Made by a program: the position numbers and the translations under genes. Shown here piece after piece: positions 53,973-62,302 of a stretch of DNA of 64,000 nt; position 1 is the first letter of the stretch; the number at the start of each line of letters is the position of its first letter. The notes beneath the pieces are model-generated. The model was not told the origin of the DNA and ran no database searches. It saw nothing but the letters and a program-made list of their open reading frames with translations. Origin of the DNA: Thiodiazotropha sp040506705 (GTDB lineage Bacteria > Pseudomonadota > Gammaproteobacteria > Chromatiales > Chromatiaceae). The DNA lies in assembly GCA_040506705.1 (NCBI GenBank), contig JBEVWG010000061.1, positions 1-64,000 of the forward strand, in the 5' to 3' direction.

Positions 53973-54929
53973 ATGTCCAATTTTATTAAATCTGTAGATG
54001 ACCGTACTCGCTTGGCGGGCACCAATCGCTTAGAGGTTCTCCTTTTCAGCCTTGGAAAGGATGTCAGAACTGGCCGCGAAGAGACCTATGGGGTCAACGT
54101 TTTCAAAGTTCGAGAGGTCATGCTGGTACCTGAAATTACCCATGCTCCGGACATGCCTGCCTCTGTTGAGGGGATGGTGAGCCTACGAGGCAATATGATT
54201 CCGGTAATCAATCTTCCCGATTTCTGTGGCGTTCAGACAGAGGAGAAGCCCAGCATTCTGATCGTTACCGAATACAACAAAAATGTACAAGGTTTTCTTG
54301 TACATGCTGTGGATACTATCGAGCGTCTTGCCTGGGAAGACGTCAAAGTTCCCCCACCGATGATGGCGCAACAGCACGGCGGACTGGTGACTGCTGTAAC
54401 TGAACTGAAGGACAAGCGCTTGGTTATGATCATGGATGTGGAGATGGTACTGAGCCAAACCTCTGGTTTTGGCCAGGGCTCAGATATTTTCGATGGCATC
54501 ACACGGGTCGAAGATAACGATGTTACCCTACTCTTTGCAGACGATTCAGCCGTGGCTCGAGACCAGATTATTCGCACCCTCGACCATATGGGCATGAAAT
54601 ATATCAGCACCTCCAATGGTGCCGAAGCCTGGAGCAAACTCAAGGAGATCGCTGATCGGGCTGACGCGACAGACCACAAAGCGAGCGATTTCGTGCAGAT
54701 TATTCTGACCGATGTAGAGATGCCAGAAATGGATGGCTATGTATTGACCAAGAAAATCAAAGATGATGCACGTTTCAGTGACATACCAATCATCATGCAC
54801 TCGTCACTCTCTGCAGATGCCAATATGGCTCTGGGTAAGGGCGTAGGCGCAGATGCCTATGTGCCCAAATTCGAACCCACAGAACTGTCGGCCAAACTGC
54901 ATGAAATGGTCGCCAGTGTTAAAAAGTAA
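53973..54929 (+). CDS. cheV: Chemotaxis protein CheV
   Basis: 318 residues: CheW domain at about 18-165 (LLFSLGKDVRTGREETYGVNVFKVREV, VEGMVSLRGNMIPVINLPDF) and a receiver domain at about 185-316 (FADDSAVARDQIIRTL, phospho-acceptor in ILTDVEMPEMDGYVLT, lysine in YVPKFEPTEL). CheV couples receptors to CheA and allows adaptation by phosphorylation. The gene is solitary; no other che genes are in the window, though the MotY-like gene is 3.5 kb away. Confidence 0.94.
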   Translation: MSNFIKSVDDRTRLAGTNRLEVLLFSLGKDVRTGREETYGVNVFKVREVMLVPEITHAPDMPASVEGMVSLRGNMIPVINLPDFCGVQTEEKPSILIVTEYNKNVQGFLVHAVDTIERLAWEDVKVPPPMMAQQHGGLVTAVTELKDKRLVMIMDVEMVLSQTSGFGQGSDIFDGITRVEDNDVTLLFADDSAVARDQIIRTLDHMGMKYISTSNGAEAWSKLKEIADRADATDHKASDFVQIILTDVEMPEMDGYVLTKKIKDDARFSDIPIIMHSSLSADANMALGKGVGADAYVPKFEPTELSAKLHEMVASVKK

Positions 54930-54936
54930 TTGACCT

Positions 54937-54964
54937 GAGAGACACCTTTAAAGAGGTGTCTCTC
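54937..54964 (+). terminator. Hairpin after cheV
   Basis: A 10-bp perfect stem, GAGAGACACC (54937-54946) with GGTGTCTCTC (54955-54964), loop of 8 nt, starting 7 bp after the cheV stop. No T-run follows. Confidence 0.55.
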
Positions 54965-55005
54965 TGCAATCCATTTAAAAATCCGCAAGCTCTTTGAATG
55001 CAACG

Positions 55006-55026
55006 GTTGTTACCTTAGGTAACAAC
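55006..55026. promoter_or_regulatory. 21-bp perfect palindrome containing TGTTAC-N5-GTAACA
   Basis: Arms GTTGTTACC and GGTAACAAC around TTA. The core TGTTAC-CTTAG-GTAACA has the same half-sites and the same 5-bp spacing as a second site at 61761-61777 in front of the symporter operon. It ends 15 bp before the likely start of the first gene of the cbrXAB-like operon. From memory, the Pseudomonas CbrB target upstream of crcZ is TGTTAC-N14-GTAACA: same half-sites, wider spacing. Confidence 0.7.
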
Positions 55027-55041
55027 TGCTACGCTTCTCAG

Positions 55042-55236
55042 ATGCCAGATTCGCAACCACCTGACCGACAAATAGACAGGACTTTAGCCCTCGTCCTTCT
55101 TATCCTGTTGCTCTTCTCCACACCGGTTATGGTGTGGTGGACCTCCCCTGGCCACCACTGGTACCTACCCTATCTGCTTTGGTTTGGTGTCATCCTATTC
55201 ATCGCCTGGGTGAATCATCGACACCATGAATCATGA
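55042..55236 (+). CDS. Small two-TM protein, CbrX-like
   Basis: 64 residues from the ATG at 55042; the longer frame from 54994 would run through the palindrome and is unlikely. Two TM helices (about 15-33 and 39-56) and a histidine-rich end (HRHHES). It overlaps the kinase start by 11 bp. In Pseudomonas a small gene, cbrX, overlaps cbrA in the same way and couples its translation. Small helical subunits also accompany sodium:solute symporters, so it may be a partner for the symporter domain of the kinase. Confidence 0.65.
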   Translation: MPDSQPPDRQIDRTLALVLLILLLFSTPVMVWWTSPGHHWYLPYLLWFGVILFIAWVNHRHHES

Positions 55237-58174
55237 TCTCTGGCTACTCTTTGGCATCAGTTTTCTCTATCTGGCAATACTGTTTCTTATTGCCTTTGCT
55301 GCAGACAGTGGACGGATTCCTGAACGTTTTATCCGACATCCGAGCATCTATGTCCTCTCGCTCGGTGTCTATGCGACCTCCTGGACTTATTACGGTAGCG
55401 TTAGCTTTGCCCAAACCCAGGGTTACCTGTTTCTAACCATCTATCTTGGCGTTACCCTGGCATTTGCGCTGACGCCAATTCTGTTTCAACCGATACTCAG
55501 ACTGACTCGCGAGTACCAACTCACTTCACTGGCAGACCTATTTGCATTCCGCTACCGAAGTCAGCTCGCTGGTATTCTGGTCACACTCTTCATGCTGCTT
55601 GGCACCTTACCCTATATTGCATTACAGATAAGAGCCGTCACCGACTCTCTTCAAGTCGCAAGCCAAACAGTCGCCCCGCGCATACTTGCATTTATTTTCT
55701 GTGCCACACTGGTGGTGTTCGCTATTCTGTTCGGTGCCCGGCACAGCACCAGTCGAGAGAAGCATCGTGGCTTGGTATTGGCGATCGCCTTTGAATCAAT
55801 AGTTAAGCTGGTTGCAATGCTTGTTATCGGTTTGACTGCACTGTTTGGCGTTTTTGGTGGTTTCGGTGGTTTAGAACAGTGGCTGGCTGAGCACCCTGAA
55901 GCACTTGAGAAACTCTATGCTCCAGTAAGAGAGGGTCCCTGGGCAACACTCATATTGTTGGCCTTCGCAGCGGCCTTCCTTCTGCCTCGCCAATTCCACA
56001 TGCTGTTCACAGAAAACCTGGAACCCAAGGCCTTACGTACAGCCAGCTGGGCATTTCCCCTTTTTCTGCTGCTGATCAACCTGCCCATCCCGATCATACT
56101 ATGGGCTGGAGTAGCTATTGAACTACCCATCCATCCTGACTTCTTCGCCCTGGGCATCAGTCTTGAGAGAGGCCCTAGCTGGTTGCCTGTGCTTGCTTTT
56201 ATCGGTGGTGTCTCTTCTGCCAGTGCAATGATGATCATCACCACCCTGGCACTCTCATCAATGACCCTGAACCACATTCTGCTGCCTACAAACTTTCCCG
56301 ATCCAGCGGTTAATCTATATCGATGGCTGTTGTTGGGACGGCGATTATTGATCGCACTGATCATCATGGCCGGGTACGGTTTTTACATACTACTGGAAAA
56401 GCATGATAGCCTGGTTCAACTTGGTCTGATTTCATTCGTAGCTGTAGCCCAATTTCTACCTGGAGTAGTCGGACTACTCTACTGGCGTCGTGCTACACGA
56501 TTTGGATTCATCATAGGTTTGCTCGCTGGTATTGCCATCTGGTCTGCAACACTACTGCTTCCTCTACTGGAAAACTCAGGCTTTATCCGAACAGAATTTG
56601 ATATCCCGGGTTTAAGGCTGGCATCGGGCATGGATCAATGGGAGTTCGCCACCTTCTGGTCACTTTCGCTGAACACACTTCTGTTTGTATTTGGCTCACT
56701 GATCAGTACTCAGAGTATCGGTGAAAAAGAGGCTGCCAGTGCCTGTTGTAGTGAATCTCTGGTACCCATGGGGGGCATGGTCAGTGTCGGTTCAACTGCC
56801 CAGTTCACAAAGCAGCTGGCACAAATGCTGGGGCACGAAGCTGCACACAGAGAGGTGGAGCAGGCTCTGAGAGATCTTAGTCTTGCCCATTCAGAAACAC
56901 GACCTTCACAGTTACGACGACTGCGTGAACGGATTGAGCGCAATCTTTCCGGTCTGCTTGGGCCTCAGCTCGCCCATATGATCATCAACCGAAGGTTGCA
57001 GCTTGATATACATACCCAAACCGCATTGGCTGATTCGATGCGCTTTATCGAAGATCAGCTGGAACACTCCCGTTCTCGTCTCCGTGGCCTGAGTGCAGAT
57101 CTGGATAATCTGCGCCGCTATCATCGACAGATTCTCCTCGATCTCCCCCTGGGTGTCTGTACGATAGATCGGCTGCGCATGGTGACTATCTGGAATCTGG
57201 CAATGGAGGTGATGACCGGAGTCCATGCACGAGATGCAATAGGTGTTTCACTACATCGCCTACCTGAGCCCTGGGGACATCTGCTAGCTGGCTTTGCGAA
57301 AGCCACTGATGAGCATATTCATCATCTCGAAATTACACACGAAACCAAGAGTCGTTGGTTCAACCTGCATAAAGCAGCAATACCTGCCCCGATGCCGGTT
57401 GATCACCCAGTGGAAGAGGCTCGCACAAGCCAAGTCATGCTGATGGAGGATCTGACCGACCTGGAGACACTGGAGGCTGAACTGGCTCACAGTGAGCGGC
57501 TCGCTTCGATTGGTCGATTAGCTGCCGGCGTAGCCCATGAGATCGGGAACCCGGTAACCGGTATCGCCTCATTAGCACAGAACCTTCGCCATGAAGATGA
57601 TCCAAATATAATCAAGGAGAGTATCGAGGAGATACTCAATCAGACCCAACGGATTACTGCCATTGTTAAAACCCTGATGAACTTCAGCCGTAGCGGTGGC
57701 ATTGGTGCCAATACTCAGCTTTTCTCAGTCCAGGAGGTGGTGGACGAGGCGATTCGCCTGGTCAAACTGACCCATCATGGACGCCAGATTCGTTTTAAAA
57801 ATGACTGCACTTCAGAGTTGACAATTGAAGGGGATCGCCAAGGAATCTCGCAAGTTTTAGTCAATGTGCTGACCAATGCCTGTCATGCCTCATCACCTGG
57901 AGATCAAGTCATGATCAGGGTCAGTGAGATTGGAGATCTGGCCAGAATTGAGATCATTGATCAAGGTGAAGGCATATCAGAAGAGAACCTGGGCTATCTT
58001 TTTGAACCCTTCTTCACAACCAAACCACCAGGGGAAGGAACCGGCCTTGGTTTGGCTATTGCCTATAAGATCATCTCCGACCATAAAGGAGCCATCACAA
58101 TTGATTCCGAAAAAGATCAGGGAACACGGGTGATGATGGATCTACCGAAAATTTATCATAGTGAAAACGCATAA
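55226..58174 (+). CDS. Sensor kinase with sodium:solute symporter domain (CbrA-like)
   Basis: 982 residues. Residues about 1-500 form an SLC5/SSS-type transporter domain of roughly 13 TM helices (YATSWTYYGSVSFAQ near 50, ITTLALSSMTLNHILLP near 340). A linker and PAS-like domain (about 640-750) follow. The kinase core has H771 (AAGVAHEIGNPVTGI), N-box VLTNACHASS, DQGEGISEENLGYLFEPFFTTK and GTGLGLAIAY. No receiver is attached. In Pseudomonas, CbrA is a histidine transporter-kinase controlling carbon/nitrogen balance; MxtR/CrbS are related acetate sensors. The substrate sensed here is unknown. Followed after 28 bp by its regulator. Confidence 0.88.
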   Translation: MNHDLWLLFGISFLYLAILFLIAFAADSGRIPERFIRHPSIYVLSLGVYATSWTYYGSVSFAQTQGYLFLTIYLGVTLAFALTPILFQPILRLTREYQLTSLADLFAFRYRSQLAGILVTLFMLLGTLPYIALQIRAVTDSLQVASQTVAPRILAFIFCATLVVFAILFGARHSTSREKHRGLVLAIAFESIVKLVAMLVIGLTALFGVFGGFGGLEQWLAEHPEALEKLYAPVREGPWATLILLAFAAAFLLPRQFHMLFTENLEPKALRTASWAFPLFLLLINLPIPIILWAGVAIELPIHPDFFALGISLERGPSWLPVLAFIGGVSSASAMMIITTLALSSMTLNHILLPTNFPDPAVNLYRWLLLGRRLLIALIIMAGYGFYILLEKHDSLVQLGLISFVAVAQFLPGVVGLLYWRRATRFGFIIGLLAGIAIWSATLLLPLLENSGFIRTEFDIPGLRLASGMDQWEFATFWSLSLNTLLFVFGSLISTQSIGEKEAASACCSESLVPMGGMVSVGSTAQFTKQLAQMLGHEAAHREVEQALRDLSLAHSETRPSQLRRLRERIERNLSGLLGPQLAHMIINRRLQLDIHTQTALADSMRFIEDQLEHSRSRLRGLSADLDNLRRYHRQILLDLPLGVCTIDRLRMVTIWNLAMEVMTGVHARDAIGVSLHRLPEPWGHLLAGFAKATDEHIHHLEITHETKSRWFNLHKAAIPAPMPVDHPVEEARTSQVMLMEDLTDLETLEAELAHSERLASIGRLAAGVAHEIGNPVTGIASLAQNLRHEDDPNIIKESIEEILNQTQRITAIVKTLMNFSRSGGIGANTQLFSVQEVVDEAIRLVKLTHHGRQIRFKNDCTSELTIEGDRQGISQVLVNVLTNACHASSPGDQVMIRVSEIGDLARIEIIDQGEGISEENLGYLFEPFFTTKPPGEGTGLGLAIAYKIISDHKGAITIDSEKDQGTRVMMDLPKIYHSENA

Positions 58175-58202
58175 ATAACATCAACTGGCCCTGGATCACA
58201 CC

Positions 58203-59540
58203 ATGAAGCATATATTGATCATTGAAGATGAAACGGTTATCCGACGTGCAGTAAAACGGTTGTTGGAGCGCAATGATTATAATGTCAGCGAGGCAGGATC
58301 AGTTGAAGAAGCGAAGCAGCTACCCCTGAAAAACTTCGACCTGATCATCAGCGACGTTCGCCTTCCTGGGGATCCTGGCACCACAATAATCGACATCGCA
58401 GCCCCTACACCGGTTTTGATCATGACCAGCTATGCCAGTATCCGCTCTGCTGTCGATGCTATGAAACTGGGCGCTATAGACTATATCGCCAAACCCTTCG
58501 ATCACGATGAGATGCTGATGGTGGTGGAGCGCGTCATTCAACAGGACCGTCAACTTCGGCAGCAGGAAGTGCTCAAATCTGAAGTTGAAAAGAGCTACCC
58601 TGTACGGGGCATGATAGGAGAGTGCCCGGCAATGGTCGATGTATTCCGGCGCATCGATAAAGTAGCGCCAACCGATGCCACAGTACTCATCCTTGGCGAA
58701 TCAGGCACAGGCAAGGAGTTGGTTGCCAGAGCCCTGCACGAAAGAAGCCATCGATGCCAATCCCCTTTTGTCGTATTCAATTGTGCTGCACTTCCCGAAC
58801 ATCAGGTTGAAGCTGAGCTCTTCGGTCAACAAGATGAGCGGAAGAGCGAACGGGTTGGCCTGTTGGGGAAGGCTCAAGGTGGCACCCTATTCATGGATCA
58901 GGTCGGAGAGTTGTCACTGGCGGCACAGGCACGCCTGTTGCGGGTGTTACAAGGGGATGATTATTCAACTCAACAAGAGAGTGACCGAAGCCACTCAGAT
59001 ATCCGTATCATTGCAGCAACCCACCAGGACGTCCGCAAACTGGTACAACAGCAGAGTTTTCGTAGCGATCTATATTTTCGCTTGAGAGTGGTTGAAATGG
59101 CCCTGCCACCACTTCGAGAGAGGGGAAACGACATCAAGGCCCTTGCGATGTACCTGCTGAGTAAGTCCTGCAATCAGCTCAATCGCCCCTCCCTCTCTCT
59201 GAGTCGCAGTGCACTTGAGGCGATTCGCCGTTACCACTGGCCCGGCAATGTACGAGAGCTGGCCAATACCATTGAAAGAGCCGTCATTCTCTGTGAAGAG
59301 GAGCACATCACACCAGAACTACTGGCCATTGATCACCATATCAGTACCGGACAGAACAGGATTGGGGATAGTAGTGACAATCTCTCACTGGAAGATTATT
59401 TTCGTCACTTCGTGCTGGATAATCAGGAACACATGACTGAAACCGAACTGGCAAAAAAGCTGGGCATCAGTCGAAAAGCCCTATGGGAAAGACGTCAGCG
59501 GTTCGGGATACCACGAGAGAAGAAAGGGAAAAAGAGTTAG
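58203..59540 (+). CDS. NtrC-family response regulator (CbrB-like) lacking GAFTGA and Walker B glutamate
   Basis: 445 residues. Receiver about 1-120 with D51 (ISDVRLPGDPG), AAA+ domain about 137-365 with Walker A GESGTGKE (about 164-171), and a Fis-type HTH at the end (MTETELAKKLGISRKALWERRQRFG). The sigma54-binding GAFTGA loop should follow ELFG (205-208); instead the sequence reads QQDERKSERVGLLG. Walker B reads TLFMDQVGEL where family members have DE, so the hydrolytic Glu is Gln233. DNA of this stretch was checked codon by codon. It probably does not remodel sigma54 holoenzyme and may activate or repress sigma70 promoters. Co-transcribed with the transporter-kinase. Confidence 0.88.
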   Translation: MKHILIIEDETVIRRAVKRLLERNDYNVSEAGSVEEAKQLPLKNFDLIISDVRLPGDPGTTIIDIAAPTPVLIMTSYASIRSAVDAMKLGAIDYIAKPFDHDEMLMVVERVIQQDRQLRQQEVLKSEVEKSYPVRGMIGECPAMVDVFRRIDKVAPTDATVLILGESGTGKELVARALHERSHRCQSPFVVFNCAALPEHQVEAELFGQQDERKSERVGLLGKAQGGTLFMDQVGELSLAAQARLLRVLQGDDYSTQQESDRSHSDIRIIAATHQDVRKLVQQQSFRSDLYFRLRVVEMALPPLRERGNDIKALAMYLLSKSCNQLNRPSLSLSRSALEAIRRYHWPGNVRELANTIERAVILCEEEHITPELLAIDHHISTGQNRIGDSSDNLSLEDYFRHFVLDNQEHMTETELAKKLGISRKALWERRQRFGIPREKKGKKS

Positions 59541-59550
59541 TCCCTGGTTA

Positions 59551-60945
59551 TCAGGACTGGGATTTAATCAACTTGATCCAGTTCGAATTATGCAGGAGAT
59601 GACGCTGTTTCGACTGCGTATTGAAACCATGATTGGTTTGAGCAAAACGGAGGAGATCCTCGGTACTCTCTGCATCATTTGGATAGATTGAAGTGCCAAT
59701 ACTCAATTGAGGCGATAGAGTTTGACCATTGATCACAACAGGCTTGCTGAGGCCAACCCGAATCTTCTCTGAGATGTGGATTACCGATTTATCCTGTTTG
59801 ATGTAGGGTAGCAGCACAACAAACTCACTGCCATCGACCCGCGCGATGATATCACCCTTACGAACCAGCTGCTTAAGCCTGCTCGCAAGTGCCTGAAGAT
59901 ATGTATCCCCTACCCCATGACCGTATGATTCATTCACCTGCTTGAGATCCACAATCACAATATTCAGCAAACTTAAAAGGCCACTCTCCTGCTTTGCCTG
60001 AGTAAATGCGAAATTGAGGTAGTCATCGAACAGCACTCTGTTTGGCAGGCCGGTGAGGCTGTCATGAAACTCCTGATACTTGTTCAGCTCCTCAAGTTTG
60101 TTGTATTGAGTAATATCCCGAGCCACACCATAGGTACCAAAAAAGACTCTTTTATCACCACTGCGGGAGTAGAGTCTTTTTGATTGCATGGCCACCAGGA
60201 TGCTTTTTGATTTCATCTCGGATTGACCCTCTGTACTTTCGCTACAGCGTAACCTCATCTCAACCTCAGGGAACCGCTCAGGACTACTGCGACGCTCCTC
60301 GAAAACATGGTGCATACGCTTTACCTCATCGGCCTCCACCAGGGCGCTCCAGTGCTTACCTAGAATCTCCTGTTTGGTGTAGCCAGTGACCTTGGTGAAA
60401 ACACCATTCACCATCCGAAATTTACCTTTGGTATCGAGTAAAAATTGAATATTCGGAGCGACGTTGAACATCATGCGATGAAGACTGGACTGAATCTCAG
60501 CCTTTTTCTTCACCCGGTCGAGTTGCTCGTCCTTGACCTGCTTGCGTAAACTCTCATCGATTGCCTGCAACAGATCCACAGGTGTAACCGGTTTACGGAT
60601 AAAGTGATCTGCCCCTTTTTTAAGGGATTGAATAGCATCATCAAGAGAGGGATCACCTGAAATAGTGATTATGCGGGTTGACAGCTGGCGCTTGCGAACA
60701 AAATCCATAACCTGAAAACCGTCGGCTACAGGCATATGCAGATCAAGCAGGATTAAATCGAAGTTACGAGTGACCAGTAAACCTGCAGCTTTGGCACCAT
60801 CAGAAGCAGTTTCAACATCATACCCCCAACTCTCCACCATTGTTGCAAGACTCTCAGCATGACGGGTTTCGTCATCTACGATCAGCAAACGACCTTTATT
60901 GGAGGAAGTACCTTTACGGCCACCAGATTTACTCGGGTTAGACAT
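59551..60945 (-). CDS. Response regulator with PAS and degenerate GGDEF domain
   Basis: 464 residues: receiver about 18-135 (LLIVDDETRHAESLATM, phospho-acceptor in LILLDLHMP, lysine in IRKPVTP), PAS about 160-285 (NIQFLLDTKGKFRMVNGVFTKVTGYTKQEILG), GGDEF fold about 300-464 (HDSLTGLPNRVLFDDYLNFA). The signature loop is D371-G-S-E-F375 instead of GGDEF, so diguanylate cyclase activity is doubtful; no RxxD inhibitory site is obvious. It may bind c-di-GMP or GTP or act purely as a scaffold. Convergent with the cbrB-like gene. Confidence 0.85.
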   Translation of the reverse strand: MSNPSKSGGRKGTSSNKGRLLIVDDETRHAESLATMVESWGYDVETASDGAKAAGLLVTRNFDLILLDLHMPVADGFQVMDFVRKRQLSTRIITISGDPSLDDAIQSLKKGADHFIRKPVTPVDLLQAIDESLRKQVKDEQLDRVKKKAEIQSSLHRMMFNVAPNIQFLLDTKGKFRMVNGVFTKVTGYTKQEILGKHWSALVEADEVKRMHHVFEERRSSPERFPEVEMRLRCSESTEGQSEMKSKSILVAMQSKRLYSRSGDKRVFFGTYGVARDITQYNKLEELNKYQEFHDSLTGLPNRVLFDDYLNFAFTQAKQESGLLSLLNIVIVDLKQVNESYGHGVGDTYLQALASRLKQLVRKGDIIARVDGSEFVVLLPYIKQDKSVIHISEKIRVGLSKPVVINGQTLSPQLSIGTSIYPNDAESTEDLLRFAQTNHGFNTQSKQRHLLHNSNWIKLIKSQS

Positions 60946-60973
60946 AGTATAAACATCTTCAGGGTAGTTATAT

Positions 60974-60989
60974 TAGGGCCTGTTAACAC
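60974..60989. repeat. 16-bp repeat TAGGGCCTGTTAACAC
   Basis: 15 of 16 bases match 48139-48154 (TAGGGCCTGTTAGCAC). Both are intergenic. Possibly the end of an otherwise degraded mobile element. Confidence 0.4.
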
Positions 60990-61056
60990 TAAGAGGAATA
61001 TACCATGAACTATCGGAGACAATAGGAAAGGGAGTCACCAATCCGCCAATATTACT

Positions 61057-61518
61057 TCAACCACGTTCAGCCATTACCCGGTGCTTTGCAGCCAGAAAAT
61101 CACTGTGTGAGACATAGATCAGATCAGCCAGTCGCCTTATGACATGCTCTTCATAGTGGTGTAGATGTTGATCGGCATAAGCAACTTGCCATAAAGCCTC
61201 GATAATCTTGACTTTTTTCTCCTGAGAATAGCTTTTATTGATCAATGATGTGAATTGAAAGTAGTCAGTGGATTGGGCATGCTCCTGTTCAGCGAGTTGC
61301 ATCAATCTCTTTGATTCACTGGGATCAAGCTGAAACTGTTGTTCAATGGCTTCCAGTATGGCTGCTTTTTCCTCTGCTGCCTTCTCGAAATCGGACTCCG
61401 CAATCTCTATCAGCAGCACAGCTACAGCTAAGCGGGTCTGGGTCTCAAGATCCCCTTCATTACCACCAGAGACTGGAACCAAGTGGGTATTAAAATAGTC
61501 GAGTATGCTTTTTAGCAT
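61057..61518 (-). CDS. TerB family tellurite resistance-like protein
   Basis: 153 residues, all-helical TerB fold: LETQTRLAVAVLLIEIAESDFEKAAEEKAAILEAI (about 23-57; acidic metal-site residues) and VKIIEALWQVAYADQHLHHYEEHVIRRLADLI (about 102-133). Stand-alone TerB domains are common in proteobacteria and are not proof of tellurite resistance; no other ter gene is here. Divergent from the symporter operon. Confidence 0.87.
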   Translation of the reverse strand: MLKSILDYFNTHLVPVSGGNEGDLETQTRLAVAVLLIEIAESDFEKAAEEKAAILEAIEQQFQLDPSESKRLMQLAEQEHAQSTDYFQFTSLINKSYSQEKKVKIIEALWQVAYADQHLHHYEEHVIRRLADLIYVSHSDFLAAKHRVMAERG

Positions 61519-61760
61519 GCATTTCAGCCTGAATTAAATAGGTTGGCAAAAAGCGGCCAACCGTCACGCATCATTACCCTATAGACAAGAAACCAAGCGA
61601 TCCGCCAATTAGGTAACCTTTTTTCTGCTAAGCCTATTCCGTCATCCATTATCAAGGGAAGAGAGCTAAAGAATCCTTGGAAACTGAATTCATCTAAAAA
61701 AAATATTTCTTACCAATAGAAACGTAACACGATTCAATCGGTAACGCCTAGCCCCTACAA

Positions 61761-61777
61761 TGTTACGTCCGGTAACA
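61761..61777. promoter_or_regulatory. Palindrome TGTTAC-N5-GTAACA upstream of the symporter operon
   Basis: TGTTAC (61761-61766), spacer GTCCG, GTAACA (61772-61777). It is the same architecture as the site before the cbrX/cbrA/cbrB-like operon, with a different spacer sequence. Flanking half-sites lie at 61724, 61741, 61868 and 61887. Confidence 0.7.
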
Positions 61778-61827
61778 CTCATGCTGCCATGCAACATAAA
61801 GGGTCACATCTTAACTTATTGTTTTAT

Positions 61828-61857
61828 TTGACTTTATAGACCATTGCGCCACAAAAT
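61828..61857 (+). promoter_or_regulatory. Possible sigma70 promoter of the symporter operon
   Basis: TTGACT (61828-61833) and CAAAAT (61852-61857) with 18-bp spacing. Weak -10 match; placed about 50 bp downstream of the palindrome, a distance compatible with an activator site. Confidence 0.3.
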
Positions 61858-62031
61858 AGTGCGATGTGTAACCCGTTTTTTCTGCGGTAACACACAAGTG
61901 GGTGTCTGCCCCGAAAAACCTGCTCGAATGGAAATATAAGAGCGCAGGAAGGCTCTGACAGGATGTCGACCAGGGAGCCAGATGCTTTAAATGATAAATA
62001 CTTGAATAAATTACGGCGGAGTGATCATGAC

Positions 62032-62286
62032 ATGAACAAAACTGCTGAACAGTATTGGAAGGCCAATATTCGCCTGGTATCCATTCTATTGGTGATTTGG
62101 TTTGCCTGCTCGTTTCTTTTCGGCATCATTTTGGTTGAGCCTCTCAATACCATCAAAATCGGTGGTGTAGGGTTGGGTTTCTGGTTTGCGCAGAACGGCT
62201 CTATCTATACCTTTCTGGTGCTGATCTATGTATATACAAAACGTATGAACGCTCTGGATGTCGAATTCGACGTCCATGAGGATTAA
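62032..62286 (+). CDS. DUF4212 small subunit of sodium:solute symporter
   Basis: 84 residues from the ATG at 62032 (GGAG 10 bp ahead), which matches the usual DUF4212 size; an in-frame ATG at 61963 would add 23 residues. EQYWKANIRLVSILLVIWFACSF starts TM1, and GLGFWFAQNGSIYTFLVLIYVY forms TM2. These proteins are obligate partners of VC_2705-type symporters. The stop is 16 bp before the symporter start. Confidence 0.9.
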   Translation: MNKTAEQYWKANIRLVSILLVIWFACSFLFGIILVEPLNTIKIGGVGLGFWFAQNGSIYTFLVLIYVYTKRMNALDVEFDVHED

Positions 62287-62302
62287 CGGGGGTAACTGAT
62301 CC

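Larger units (their letters stand above)
61519..62031. other. Regulatory region between TerB and the symporter operon
   Basis: About 510 bp. GTAAC occurs on the plus strand at 61613, 61724, 61741, 61772, 61868 and 61887, far above chance for one strand, and the palindrome at 61761-61777 uses one of them. I found no sigma54 -24/-12 pair (TGGC-N7-TTGC type). Confidence 0.65.

Noticed and set aside
61057..61518. Tellurite resistance locus
   Set aside because: Only a lone TerB domain; no terC, terD or terZ.
61519..62031. Sigma54 promoter for the symporter operon
   Set aside because: I scanned for TGGC-N7-TTGC type pairs on the plus strand and found none; the regulator also lacks GAFTGA.
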